Of a DNA stretch of 64,000 bases, positions 45,353 through 59,295 are shown piece after piece (within the stretch, counting starts at the first letter, position 1; each line of letters opens with the position of its first letter). Source of the DNA: Homalodisca vitripennis (taxonomy: Eukaryota > Arthropoda > Insecta > Hemiptera > Cicadellidae). Both the position numbers and the translations under genes were made by a program. The DNA is taken from contig NC_060213.1 of the NCBI RefSeq assembly GCF_021130785.1, positions 119,851,001 to 119,915,000 of the forward strand, in the 5' to 3' direction. The notes under the pieces are model-generated. The model ran no database searches. It had not been told where the DNA came from and worked only from the letters and a program-made list of their open reading frames with translations.

Positions 45353-47515
45353 CTGAGCACCACGACCGTTCAGGACGGTGTTTACTCAAGGTGTGCAATT
45401 CACAAATGGCGCTTTAAACATAAGTAATTGGGGTTCCCTGACACATTTTTATTATTAAAAAAGATTAGTTCCACTATGATTGTTACTTTTGTGCTAAAAT
45501 ATTGTCTCTATTAAAAATAAAATATATTTTATAAATCTTTTCTTGATAGTCACATTTAGATCTGGATTATAATTTGATTAAAATCAAAGATAAGATTCTC
45601 TACCATGGTGAGCCTATAAGACTTTTAAAAACTACAAACAATATAAACTCATAAATAAAGAAACTACACAGAAAGCTCGACATTATTTACTAAGGGATTC
45701 GAATAACGTAGTGTTTGCTCACATGATAAATAATGTATTTTTTTATGAACATCAGCTTGTAGCCTCACAGAAAGCTCGAGTGAAATTCCCGTTGTAATTT
45801 TCCTCTCTCGTTTTTATATTACTACAATTCTTTACATTTAGTTAAAAAAAAAAAAACAAAAATATATATACATATCTTGTTCAGAGTGTATTTAATTTAA
45901 TATAAATTCATCTTAAAATACTTTAATGATTGACAGCATTCTTCAAGTAGTTCCATCCAAATTTTTTTTGCGTATTAGGTTTTTTCTCAATATACTCTAT
46001 AATATATAGGGTACTTAAAAAAAGATATACAGAACTAATATACAAAAGCTACTTATCTCTGTATGTCGTTACCAATTCTGCAGTTGTATACCTTAATTTA
46101 TTCACATAATACGCCTAGAGGAAGGAAACCCTAAAGTAGAAGTTTGGTATCTTTCCTAGTGATAAACACTAATGATATAGTGTGGATGAGTGCTAGGATT
46201 AGCCTTCATGCGAGATTTCAAGATAATTTCAACCCTTTACGGGTCACACACATTCCTGTTCTTATTTGTATCTTAGTTTTTCATTCTTGTTATGTGTACG
46301 TTAATTTTAACCTGGTACAATATAGTGTCAGCCCTTTGTAACGTAGGGAATTTTAAAGTACTTCAAGTTTACTAAATACGAGTCAAAGGACAAAACTGAA
46401 CTAGACTAAAAATTATCGAGTTTTTTATGTAGTTTATCGGTTGTTGAAAAAGAGGCGGGATGACGTGAGCTAAAGTAACATTGACTGTAATTTAATTTGT
46501 TTCAGATTACCGACCCAATGTGTAGGAGTGGGATCTTAGATTTGGGGAAATTGCGCTTTTCTCTAAGGTTGTTACTGAACAGACCTCTAATGATGACAAA
46601 ATGAAGTAATGCATGTAAATATTTTACCTACCACTGAAATCATCTCACATTACAGTAAATTTTTATATTAATATTTACAGAAAGATTACAATGAATTTTC
46701 ACTGAAAGGTTTAGTTATTCATTAGGTATACCTTATAGTTTTGTAATTTTGCTATTAGAAGAGGATAATATGTATTAACCAACAATGCTACTTTAAGTTT
46801 AAGTTAAGCCGCTCCACGGAGACGTACAATTAGTCAGTTGTCCGGGGGCTACGCGATAATTTCTTACTAGGAACTGAGGCCTCCAACAAGTTGCCTTTTT
46901 GTCTCAAAAACAAGGCTCTTACTCTCACATATCTGGCACACGTTTTTTAGGCTAACAACAACACTTAGGATCTTTTAATAGCATTTCAAAACAATAAACT
47001 ATATTTCTTCAATCATTTCAATAGACCTGATTTGGCATGAGCCAACAATGCATATTGTTACTAATGATAGGTGTAATTATAAGACTTTTTAGTAAAGTCA
47101 ATATCACGTTTGAAACGCAAGAGTGTAGAGATTAAATTCAGAAACGTAGGAGGATGCAATTTACTAACGTTAATCCATCTTATTGATACATCACTATAAT
47201 ATACATATAACAAAGCTTTCAGGTGCAAGAGAAGTGTTTGCAGCTCGACCACATTTTCAGTAATGTTTTACAAATATGTATTCTAAGTAGATAGTAGTAC
47301 AGCTCTGATTACAAGATCGTGAAATGAGTAAATAATTGTAACAAAGGCTGTTCGACTATCAAACTAAATGATTCTCCGGCCGACAGTTTTAGGTTCATTT
47401 TAGTATTTAATGTGTACATGTTTTCCCATTAGGGAAGATCCTCAGCTATAAAGCAGAATAGTTGGTATCATACCCTAGAATTAACAACGTGATCAGAATG
47501 ATTTATATGACCTAC
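45353..47515. other. no gene recognised
   Basis: AT-rich with GC-richer scraps near 45360-45420 and 46800-46900. Nothing supportable. Confidence 0.4.
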
Positions 47516-47518
47516 GAT

Positions 47519-47785
47519 AAGTGACTAATGATCAGCTGACATTTCAGTCAATCGCGATCATAACTGAATGTCTTCTAGAAATTACGATCGGTAGAAATAC
47601 TAGCCCACTAAGGCAAGGTCCATTATCCTGTATTTACCCATATTTCTACCAGAATCAATGACGTCCTCAGAACGGTTTTTCTGATATATGACACGTGAAT
47701 AATGATCAGCTGACCATTTCATACAATCGTGACAGCAACTAAGTATCTTCTAGAAGTTACGATTGGTTAAACTACCCCTCTAGTA
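47519..47785. repeat. two-copy diverged repeat, period about 175 bp
   Basis: AATGATCAGCTGAC(C)ATTTCA followed by TCTTCTAGAA(A/G)TTACGAT occurs at about 47527 and 47701 in the same order and spacing, with moderate divergence. Confidence 0.6.
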
Positions 47786-48758
47786 CATATCCATATTCAA
47801 TTCCCAATATTTAAGATATATATTAAAAACTAGGTAAAGAAATGTGCACGTCATTTGTTATAATATAACAATAAGTAGGAACAAAAACCTTGATGAATCA
47901 TGTCATAATTTGATTATATATTATATACTTTTTAATAATGCTTCATGATAGTTGGCTATTTTTGGTCCTAATCATCAGCTTTCATAGCGATGTTATAATT
48001 GTTTTAATATAACTTACTATTATAATAAACGTACAAAGTTCTCTTATACTTTGTTTATATTTATAGAATGATCGGCAGAGGACGCTATAAATATGTATAA
48101 ATTTATATATTTAATTTGTTAAACTTTACTTTACTCGTGATATAATATATTATTTAAAAGGAGGTGTGTTTGTTAAAGCTAAAGAAGTTCTTCCGGCCGA
48201 ATATAAACTACCGGATGACACAGGAAGTTCTAGTTCGCTTATTTGTGAATAATACTCAGTGTTTTAATAAATTTAAAAAACAAACTAGGTTCTATTATAA
48301 ATACATTTCTTTGAATCAGCTAAGTATGGGTTCAGTACACAAATCTATTTGTAAGGAAGACGTGTTTAAAATCAATTTTTGTATTATAATACATTACAAA
48401 ATACCAAAGACCATCAATAACTTACTCTCACAGTCTCCATCGTCCAAAAATTAGTTGTGTTGTTATAATCTATACATTTATTTAAATACAACATAATTAC
48501 GGTCATTATAGTTATCCCTATTATCGAGCATGTTTTTTTCAAGATGGAATTCCTAACATTGACATGCATAGATACATTCTGCTAGTAAATCCACTGAAAA
48601 TATTTTATCAGACCAATACTACTCGTAAAATTTGAATTGCTATACAAAAATTCATTTCTATGGAGTCAATGTTAGATGCAGGAAGTTGGAGTTAAACAAT
48701 AAATTGTTCACGTTAGCTTGCCTTAGATGCATGAAACAATATTATTCGCAAATTGAAA
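47786..48758. other. no gene recognised
   Basis: AT-rich. A plus frame at 48164-48454 has low-complexity codon content and is not called. Confidence 0.4.
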
Positions 48759-51045
48759 AAGTCACATCTGTGATATAGTATGGCAGAGCGATAACATACA
48801 TCAGTCCAACCAGGGGTCTATATCGTACTCTTGTGAGGTTTATGGCAACAGAGCACATTAACTTCATGGCGTATTAAACTCCACTGGTTTCTCTATTTAC
48901 TACACATAGACCTGTAAACTGTGCTTGAGAGTCAAACTATGCTATTGTATGATACAGGGAATACATAGGGCAGTCAATCAGGGTCTATATCGTGCTCTTG
49001 TGAGGTTTATGGAAACAGAGCACATAAACTTCATGGCGTATTAAACTCCAATGGCTTCTCTATTTACTACACATACTCCTTTAAACTGTGTTTGAGAGTC
49101 ACATCTGTGATATTGTATGGCAGAGCGTTTAACGTACATCAGTCAAGCAGGGTCTATACCGTCCTCTTGTGAGGTTTATGGCTACAGAGCACATTAACTT
49201 CATAGCGTATTAAACTCAACTGGTTTCTATATTAACTACACATATTCCTTAAAACTGTGCTTGAGAGTCACATCTGTGGTATAGTATGGATACAGAGCGA
49301 TAACATACATCAGTCAACCAGGGTCTATATCATGCTCTTGTGAGGTTTATGGCAACAGAGCACATTAACTTCATGGCGTATTAAACTCCACTGGTTTCTC
49401 TATTTACAACACATAGTCCTGCAAAACTGTGCTTGAGAGTCACAACTGTGCTATTGTATGATACAGGGAATACATAGGGCAGTCAATCAGGGTCTATATC
49501 GTGCTCTTGTGAGGTTTATGGCTACAGAGCACATTAACTTCATGGCGTATTAAACTCCACTGGTTTCTCTATTTATTACACATAGACCTGTAAACTGCGC
49601 TTGAGAGTCAAACTATGCTATTGTATGATGCAGGGAATACATAGGGCAGTCAATCAGGGTCTATATCGTGCTCTTGTGAGGTTTATGGAAACAGAGCACA
49701 TAACTTCATGGCGTATTAAACTCCAATGGCTTCTCTATTTATTACACTTACTCCTTTAAACTGTGTTTGAGAGTCACATCTGTGATATTGTATGGCAGAG
49801 CGATAACGTATATCGGTCAACCAGGGTATATATCGTGCTCTTGTGATGTTTATGGCTACAGAGCACATTACCCTCATGGTGTATTAAACTGAACTGGTGG
49901 TGTGTAGTTTTCTATATTAACTACACATATTCCTTTAAACTATGTTTGAGAGTTACATCTGTGATATTTTATGGCAAAGCGATAACGTAATATCGGTCAA
50001 CCAGGGTATATATCGTGCTCTTGTGATGTTTATGGCTACAGAGCACATTACCCACATGGCGTATTAAACTCAACTGGTTTCTATATTAACTACACATATT
50101 CCTTTAAACTGTGTTTGAGAGTCACATCTGTGATATTGCATGATACAGGGAATACATAGGGCAGTTCATGCAGGGCTACAGAGCACATTAACATCGTGGC
50201 CTATTAATCTCTACTGGTTTATCTATTTTACTACTCACATTTCCTGTAAAACTGTGCTTGAGAGACACGTCTGTGATATTGTATGATACATGGAATACAT
50301 AGGGCAGTCATGCACGGTCTATATCGTACTTTTGTGATGTTTATGGCTACAGAGCACATTAACGATCATGGTCTATTAATCTCTTCTGGTTTCTCTATTT
50401 ACTACACATATTTCTGGTAAACTGTGCTTGAGAGTCACGTCTGTGATATTGTATGATACAGGGAATACATAGGGCAAGTCAAGCAGGGTCTATACCGTGC
50501 TCTTGTGAGGTTTAAGGCTACAGAGCACATTAACTTCATTGCGTATTAAACTCAATTGGTTTCCATATTAACTACAACATATTCCTGTAAACTGTGCTTG
50601 AGAGTCACGTCTGTGATATTGTATGATACAGGGAATAACATAGGGCAGTCATGCAGGGTCTATATCGTACTTTTGTGATGTTTATGGCTACAGAGCACAT
50701 TAACATCATGGCCTATTAATCTCTACTGGTTTTCTCTATTTACTACACATATTTCTGTAAACTGTTCTTGAGAGTCACGTCTGTGATATTGTATGATACA
50801 GGGAATACATAGGGCTGTCATGCAGGGTCTATATCGTACTTTTGTGATGTTTATAGCTACAGAGCACATTAAAATCATGGCCTATTAATCTCTACTGGTT
50901 TGTCTATTTACTACACATATTTCTGTAAACTGTGTTTGAGAGTCACATCTGTAATATTGTATGACAAGAGGGATAACATACGGCAGTCAAGCAGGGTCTA
51001 TATCGTCCTTTTGTGACGTTTATGGCCACAAGTGCACGTTAACAG
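48759..51045. repeat. satellite array, about 14 monomers of about 169 bp
   Basis: The landmark GAGAGTCA recurs at 48927, 49094, 49263, 49435, 49603, 49769, 49948, 50117, 50260, 50430, 50600, 50770 and 50938. Spacing is mostly 166-172 bp, with one unit of 179 and one of 143. Each unit carries TCTATATCGTGCTCTTGTGA, ACAGAGCACATTAAC, GGCGTATTAAACTC and CTATTTACTACACATA. Two monomer types alternate: type A (TATGGCAGAGCGATAAC) and type B (TATGATACAGGGAATACATA). Monomers 2-3 and 6-7 are nearly identical and 676 bp apart, which suggests four-monomer higher-order units. From 50117 to 50937 all units are type B, with a variant TTTTGTGATG block in most. Confidence 0.95.
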
Positions 51046-51291
51046 TGCAGATATCCTTCATAATTTATGAGGGTTGCAGGTGTTCGTCGGTTGCTCCCGA
51101 TCTAAAAAGATTGGTCTTTCCATTCACTTCCAGGAATTTTAAAACGTTTCATTTATTAAAAATACAAGAACTCCTTACTGTTTATTGATAAAGTACTATG
51201 TTAATGTTCTTTATCTATGAACCGGTAAACAGGTAGACACTTGCACCCACCATCAACCATTTTTTTGATGTTTAAAGTTTCTTAATTTTTT
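51046..51291. other. spacer between satellite and C-rich tract
   Basis: No gene recognised. Frames here are short. Confidence 0.4.
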
Positions 51292-51391
51292 CCCCCCCCC
51301 ACCCCCCCCCCCCCCCACCCCCCCCCCCCCCCACCCCCCCCCCCCCCCACCCCCCCCCCCCCCCACCCCCCCCCCCCCCCACCCCCCCCCA
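51292..51391 (-). repeat. C15A minisatellite (G-rich on minus)
   Basis: Single A residues sit at 51301, 51317, 51333, 51349, 51365 and 51381, that is every 16 bases, with nothing but C between them. Nine C flank the array on both sides. The complementary strand is TG15 and should form G-quadruplexes, with i-motifs on the C strand. Read-through errors at such a tract are common, so the exact unit count may be an assembly product. Confidence 0.97.
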
Positions 51392-52796
51392 CTGATGGCA
51401 GCGACGTCCATATTAATCGATAGACGGTGGGTTAATCAGCAGATTAGTGAATCCATCGAATCGCTTCAGTTGTGGTCTCCATCCATCGTCTTCCCTCTTC
51501 AGTTGAGTGGAGCCAGTGTTCTGCCAGTGAAGTACGGTTCAGAATAATTTTTTAATATTTCCCGGGTCTACCGTAACTATTTTTACATAACATATAGGCG
51601 ATTACTCTCCAATACGATGCTCAGAAAACATTCTGACTTATATAGTTTTCCAAGTTTCTGTTTTATGGCAATTTATTTAAGATAGTATTGCAGGCACATG
51701 CAAGATGACCATCAAAGAACCACCGAGTTATCCTAAGTGTTTACTTTTCTTTTTTCCTGTGTGTATCCTTTTTTTGGCCAAGCGTAATATATACTTCTAT
51801 AGATAAAAACCTGTAAGTGAGCGCGAAAAAATCTAGACATTTGGTTATGAAATAGAATGTTTACAGTGTACTTTCTTCGGTTAACAAGCAACCTACTTCC
51901 GGCCATTTGCATTCTTCTTCCGGTTCTTTATTTTCAACGGAGAAGTAACATTGTTATAACATTAAGCAGTCGGGTCCCATTTGAAAATGAAACGGAGAAG
52001 AAGTTAGCAATCAGAGATAATTGGGGAGTTGTGACACACATTGGCGTGTGGAATGGACTTAACCATCTTTTCAAAAGGTTACTTGAAAGGTCCAAATTAA
52101 CTTTCAACCGACGATGTGGAAGCAATAGCCCAGGACAAGGGGGTACTGGATAAACCGCTGCAGATCGTAGTAATGGAATACTCTGAAATTCAAAGTGTTC
52201 TTGTATGTTTAATAATTGGAAATAAACATAAAAAGCACCACTTCTAGTTGGCAAAAATAAAAATAAAGTATTGGCCACGGTTGCTGACAAAATTAGAGTA
52301 TGATGTGAAAATTTTTTTGTGTTGGGAAAAAAAAAAATCTAAACATATGTATAACCCACTGGGGATGGCCTAAATATTCACAGTGTTCTTAATGGATTGT
52401 ACCCTTTGAAATTAATTAATTATTAAATATTTAAAAATAAGTTACCTTTACGATGAACTTGGCTCATAAACGCGGGCGTCAGCATTCTTGGCTCAAAAAT
52501 GCAGCTGTAGTCGGAAAAGGGGAAGATTTGGTAGACTAGCAGTCTAAAACATGAAGTAATTGGGCTCAAGAAGTGAGCTCGAAGAGCGAACTGCAACTCT
52601 ACCTAAATCAAAAATCGCGACAGTATTAGTCATTTATCGAGACAACTTATAATCGCGATAACGTTGTCTCGTCAGAAGGACATCGCCACAATTATTATCC
52701 AGCTTGATCTGGTAAATAAAACACATTCGATGGAAGTTACTTTACAAGGTACTACATTACATTCAAATCAGGTGTCTCGCATGAAAGGGGTAACTT
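51392..52796. other. no gene recognised
   Basis: A segment at about 51857-52290 is open in both directions for 98-118 codons but has no recognised motif. It is probably part of an old repeat or chance. The rest shows nothing. Confidence 0.3.
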
Positions 52797-52897
52797 ATGA
52801 TACGAAAATATAAATTTTTACTTACGGACAAGGCGCGCGAGGTGTTCCTTCGGTGACGAAGTTTGGCAGCTTCAAAGTTCCCGAGAGAAACAAAATA
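52797..52897 (+). repeat. dispersed repeat, copy 2 of 2
   Basis: Same family and orientation as 5505-5600 (shared GAAAATATAAAT, CGGACAAGG, CAAAGTTC and GAGAGAA in order). Confidence 0.5.
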
Positions 52898-55800
52898 ATA
52901 CGCGTGCCAATTAGGTTATCAATCCGCCAGGAATTTAGTTTCAAGAAATTTGGATGTAACTTATACTAACCAGTAACAAGTAATTGAGTTACGAAAATAT
53001 ATACTATATAAAGTAAAACTAAATAACGGTACAACCTTAAATCACTTTTTGCAAAATATTCTTCTTGGACTGTTAATGGTTTTATTTGGCTGCTATAGAT
53101 ACTGCACGGGTGGTCTGAAACTCTCCTTATAACAATGACACTGTCAAACATGCCTACTATCCTTTCAAATCTTTTCCTCGCCAATAAAAACTTCCAACAA
53201 AGAACATACATGAATGTCACGAAACATATCATACATCGTTGCTGTAAGGGAATATAAGGTACACAAGAGATAATGGACTTCTGTGTATGTCCCAGGCTGA
53301 CCTTGTGTATGTTAATCTATTATCTATTATTACGTCAGAGTTCCACGAACATTCTCATCGATAATTTATTAAAAGAAAACGTTTTCATTAATACAATTTT
53401 TATAATTAATAATACATCATTAGTTAAATGTATCTCCAATAAACGAATTGTTTTTAGTAAATAGTGAATTGTTCTAGAAGTTATAAAAAACAGTTTTGAA
53501 ACAAACAGTTTATTGTAAAATAATGAAAATAATGGAACAGTCACTATTTACAGCTTAATAGTAATAATATAAATTTGGAATAAATAGCTCTTAGCAGTGA
53601 AATTAAAGAATCAATCAAAAGTCAGGGGGAGGGGGGAGTCTTATGCTAACGTAACTGGGCGTCCTTGGCCTTTCTCATAATAAAAGATTCTATTCGGTAA
53701 GAAGGCAAGAGCGCACGATTTGTAGCTCCTGCCAGGATTATAAATGTAGCCTTTATTACCCAGAGAATTCGCTAATGTCAATGGTTGTAGTAAACCGTCG
53801 AACCGTTGCTTCCTGTCCTGGAAGTGGTAATCTCTGATAGAAATAGTCTTTGGACACCTGTCCCTTGTTTATCTCTATGCTCTTATCATCATAATGGCCA
53901 ACGACGGCACTAGGGAGAAATGCTCATTTCCATACACCATTTAAAATATATAAACTGTAAAAAAATATAAATTGGTTAAAAATTATCAATTACAGAAATG
54001 TAAAAGACCTCTTATGGAAACTCTGTCAATAGTAAAATATTCAACGTCCTGGAGACTGGAAAGCAAGGATATGAACCGTCCTATGTCAGGATATTTATAC
54101 GTTCTAAGGAGTATAAACAAAGGGATAGCCCGCGTGTCCTATAAAGTCCTTTAACTTCAATCATAAATATTATTTATGTGATCACAAAAATCTGCATCAC
54201 TTATATAATGACTGAGTAAATTGATAGTAAATACGCGAGAAGCCCTGGGACAACTGCTACATTGTTACGGAGATAACACTCTATGACCAAAGTATCTCAT
54301 ATAACATTGAATCCGGGATATCGCTTCGTTGTAGAACTTTCAACCATAACGCACACATGATACAACAAAAACTCAGCTCACAAAGAGACAATAAAACTTT
54401 TTAGGCTTACAAATATAAGGCACACAGTAGGTCGCGACCCGAACATGTAACACGTGGCTTGTGACAATACCTCACGCCTGTTTTTGAATTTGGTGGAGGT
54501 ATGGATACCCTAATTAATTGTAAAACGTAATCGAAACAGAGCACTAATATATTTTTAAAACAAGCAGGTTTATATTTGTAGAATATTAAAATTAAATATT
54601 TTATAGATGTTAGTTTTTAGCCAAAATCATTATTAAACAGTTTGTTAAATTTAAAATATTTGTTTTCATTCTTATCTGAACTATTGTTAGAATTAGCAAC
54701 CGATAAGAAGAATAAACCATGCACTACGTCTAGCTCTGACTGTAAATCCAGGGATATCAACTGAGTACAGACAGACAGACAGACGTTTTGTGGTCGCCAA
54801 CTAATCCCCCACAATGATTGTCGGCTAGCGGCCACCGAACGAATCCGATCAGGCCATCCAATCCTGTCGCTGCACACTCGATATACTGTACTACCCACTG
54901 AAGCGCCGGGCTGTTTGAACAGGCAATACATTCGACCCGTTACATTACGACCCCATTTCAATCCTTAGCTGTCGAAATAATTCTTGTTAACGTCATTTAG
55001 GTTGGTTTCACATTAATGTATACGTACAACTTCTCTGTCCTGCCATAATCATAAGAAACTGTATTAATTCAGAATAGATGTACATTATGGAGAGATTAAA
55101 ATTATTACTTTACAAAGAAGGCCATTTTAAAAGACGTCCTTAATTATAAATTGGGCAGTTGTTAAAACTTAACAAATAAATGAAAAAAAAAAAAAACACT
55201 GAACTAGCAATAGCCTATTTTTATTTCAGAGTATGTACATTTATTTCGCCAACCACTTCGAACTTTTTTTATTTCGTTTGGTCTAATTTAATTATAATGT
55301 AAAGTCGTTGTTTTCCAAAAAACCTTTTTTACCTCAAACACCTAAAATGGATTATTCTCAGGAGTAATTTATGAAATGTATGTTTTGATATTCATGAAGT
55401 CCGTAATCTACATACATTAGAAAATTTAATATATCAAATGCCTTATAAATAAATTACTTATTATATGATACTCCAATTAAACCAAATTTTAAGTATAGTT
55501 AATTTTTTATGTTCTTCTGCACTTCTTCTTATATACGGTGCGTACATCCTACAGGAAAGGAAACTGTAACTTTGACCAAGGAGAATGTGTTGTGTCGATC
55601 TGAAACCTCTATACAAATCAATAAAATCAACCATTTATTTTTCAAATTAGGTATGTTTGAAGTTCATAATAGACAACTAAATTAAAATATGAATGTTTCT
55701 TTCTTCTAGAAAATTATAAATAGAAAAAGTCTTCAAAGAGTATTTCCCAATATTTTTTTTTATGTTACCATTAAAAGATAACTAAATACCTATTTGAAAT

Positions 55801-58800
55801 TGTTTCCCCATAATTTCATTGAGGAAAAATAGTTCAAATATAAATGTATATATTAATTAAAAACTCCGTAAATTTAGTTTCATATTTAGGTCAAACAACC
55901 TTTAAAAAACATTTCTTTCACGCAAAAATCATTAAGTGTTGGTTATCTTTTGGAGTTTTTCGAGAAAATTTGGCAAATTCAAGAATAAAGTAACCTGATT
56001 CTTTCTTTTTGTATTGGAAAGGTAATATCGTGGTTACTTTCTACAGATAATTAGTTGAATTTGTTATAAGTCAAATTGGCCTGATCAAATGATGTTTATT
56101 GAGAATAAGTTTGTTCAAAACTTAGATAGTCGATATTTTTTATAGTTAGTATGTTAGTAGGCGAATAGCTGATCGATGATGTTTTTGGGAATGGAATGTA
56201 TGTACATAGGCCTCGCTTGTATATTTATATATGGTTAGTTGTTATGTATTTTATGTATTGTTTATAAAATGTCTGCAGTTTTCAGTATGACATGTATTAC
56301 GGGTTGTATGTAATGCATGTTTTTTATGTATATGGTTCTTCGTTATGGTACCGAGTAAGATGGCCTCATGAAATAATGTTTTTTTTAGAAATAAAATTAG
56401 AAATGTATTATAATGAATTAATCCATTTATGGATATTTAAGAAACTATTGTTAATTCATTTTCTATATCAGAACTGTAGAGAAATACCCATAGTTTAGGA
56501 ATAGAGATAATTGGGAGGTTTTTTCACTCTAGACTATTATAACAAACGCTATTAATATAAATTATGTTGTTTATACTTCTATTGTTTTAAAGTAAATTAG
56601 ATTTTCATCATTGGTTTATTGTAATTACGATTGCAAGTATACATTTACCTATTACCTTCAATTATAAGTGAAATGTGAACTACATGCCATGAAAATATTA
56701 TATGCACATTGTATAGTAGAAAAGATAAGCTTGGTGTCTATATTTCCAAAAACGCATTATATTATATGTATCTTTTCTTTCTATGATCAAAAATTGTGTA
56801 GGTTAAATTATGTAATTAGTATTTGTGATTTGTATTGTATTCAACAATCAAACCTGTTTACAGTAAAAATTTTGTTTAAGTATTAAAGTTTTTAAGACGT
56901 TTTAAAAGAAATGGGTATATATTATTGTTGTATTATAAACGAAATGGTACGACGTCTGGTTAGTCCTTGATTGGAACATCAAAATGACAGGTCCAAGATT
57001 AACTACATGCGCGGGCAGGCTTTATTTATAGCTGCTGTTTTTTAGTGATACTGATGTGTACATTTACATTTACATATGCGTTCCTAATAAAATGGCAAAA
57101 TAAAAATTCAATTTATGTTTGGAATCTATTCTAATAGATACTTAAGTACTATTCCATCCTAAGCCAGTAAAATGGTTAACACATAGTATGCGTTTGAAAC
57201 CATGAATAAAACGTAAATCCCGAATGCAGCTTCATTTCCCCTCACAATCATCACTATCTTGTTCCTTTTTAGGTTCAGTAGTTGATCCGCGGTTGTTACC
57301 GGAAATTCACATGATTAGCAATACTGGACATGCATTATAAACCAGAAATCCAATATCACAAGCTAAGCTAATTGTTTGGTGATGGCGGAGTGGACAGCGT
57401 CAATCGATGAGCGGAATTTCAACGTTTGACTCAGATATATTAACCATCTACGTACAGCACAGCGGATCTTTATTGAATATCTATATACGGGAGGAAGTTC
57501 ATAACGTTAAGGACAGAACAATAGCGTCCATGACAAGTCTATTATCGACTAGTTGGAATCTGAGAAAACCTTCGCACGACAATGGTTAACATATGTCCCA
57601 AAATGTTTCAGATTAGATTTTAAGTCTCCTTCACCATTGCTAGAACGCAATCATGTGCAGTGCTCCTAATTTAAATTTAATCCTCTCTTTTTAGGCCAAA
57701 CCCCGTGCAATAATGTTTTTAACATCAATCAGTAGGGTGCTTCAATTCAAGGAAAATAATCAAGATGGGGAAAAACGACACAGGTGTCTGAACACTATCT
57801 TCTTTTCTTGTGCATTTATCCCTTATAGACATAATATTCACTGATTTAAAAAGGTTTGAGAGAAATAAAAAGAAAGTTACCAGCCGAGGTGTAACAATAA
57901 AGTTGACGTATAAATCCACATAGTTCTCTATTACTCCATCTTTGGGAGAATTCATCGTTATAACTCTGTAACTGGATCGAGACCTATCGCAGATGATTGC
58001 TGAATGTCTAAAAATGGCGCAACAACGCCAAGGCAGAAGTCAAATTCTTAAACACGAAACCTAGAACATTTTCACTTTGACAGATGTCCTAATAGATGTA
58101 AATATTCATAAATCTTAAAAAATGTCATGAAATCCTGGAGAAAAGGAACAGTCATTCTATCAGCCTCTGAAAATGTCTTAACTAAATGTAGAAGTGTATA
58201 AAATTAGCTATACTAGTTTCGAAGTGAGCATATTAAGGAGCTGAAGGAGAAATGAGCATTTCTGTCCCCTAAGTTTACAAATTACGAGCTTGAAACTTTG
58301 AGGGAAAACTTTCAGAACCAATCTTTTCAACGAAAAATACTCATAGTAACGGAGTGAGAGCAAGGCAGATCATCTTAGTTATTGTCAAATCTAACAACAA
58401 TGAAATTATCCTCGGATGAAGGAGGCTGTGTGTTACATTTTGGACATTAACAAACAAGTGAAACTAATTCCAACTGGTGTATTAGAATGACTGGTTAACT
58501 GACAATTCCTCTGTGGTATTCCAAAATAATCGAGAAGAGAATTACTTCACGAATGAGATCATTTAAATGAAATTAAATATTCAGGATCATTTAAAATGAG
58601 ATCGAGGAAAAGATTAAACTGATTATTGGAAAAAGGACTATTTTAATTTAGTTTAATTTGGAGTTTAAGTTATAGTTGGCGGCTTGTTATTCATTGCTGC
58701 TCTTCTTATTCACTGAGAAACTGAAGTTTGTGTCTATACTATATTCTATCCATGAAATAGTAAGTTGGGAATATTTAAGTATTTAATGCATTTGAAATAA

Positions 58801-59295
58801 AATATTAAGTTAAAGTGACAAAAAAACTTTATAAAGATTTAATGTATGCCCGTAAACTGGAGTACCTTGAAGTGCTTTAATACCACAAAAAATTGTAATA
58901 AGGGGATTGAAAGATAGTTCCATTTATAGAGGTGAAACGTTTTTAATTGGACGAACTTTAATTTATAACGATGTCCTTAAAGAGCAAGTAAAATAATTCG
59001 TGCGATGAAGGAGTAAATTATTGAGTACTTAACATATTTTAATTATATGTTAAACTGTGAGCCTTTTCTTAATAGAAAACAGAGCTACTTATACTAATCC
59101 TTTTGGCTAACTACATCGAGTACCCAACTCCCCGTCACAGTAAATTGTTTTCTCAGACTGTTTAATATTGGAAATATATTAATTAAGTAAACTTCTATTA
59201 TATATTTCAGTTTTAATTGGATAATTGTGGCTTAAATAGTAAAAAATAATTTCATAAAGGGTGTGTCCTTAATATCATACTTATTATACTATATA
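52898..59295. other. long AT-rich stretch without recognised features
   Basis: Only short frames. A GC-richer patch at 54770-54960 carries four CAGA repeats (54766-54785) and a 114-codon minus frame without motifs. A 60-codon plus frame at 57407-57589 (part: ISTFDSDILTIYVQHSG) is balanced in composition but unassigned. No RNA gene or mobile element was recognised. Confidence 0.35.

Noticed and set aside
48759..51045. CRISPR-like array
   Set aside because: The units are continuous satellite monomers without short identical repeats separated by unique spacers, and the genome is eukaryotic.
51857..52290. Overlapping frames of 98 (plus) and 118 (minus) codons
   Set aside because: Both strands are open over the same locally GC-richer DNA. 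No recognisable domain on either.
52997..53240. 88-codon minus frame near 53.1 kb
   Set aside because: No motif, no splice context, and amino-acid content typical of random AT-rich frames.
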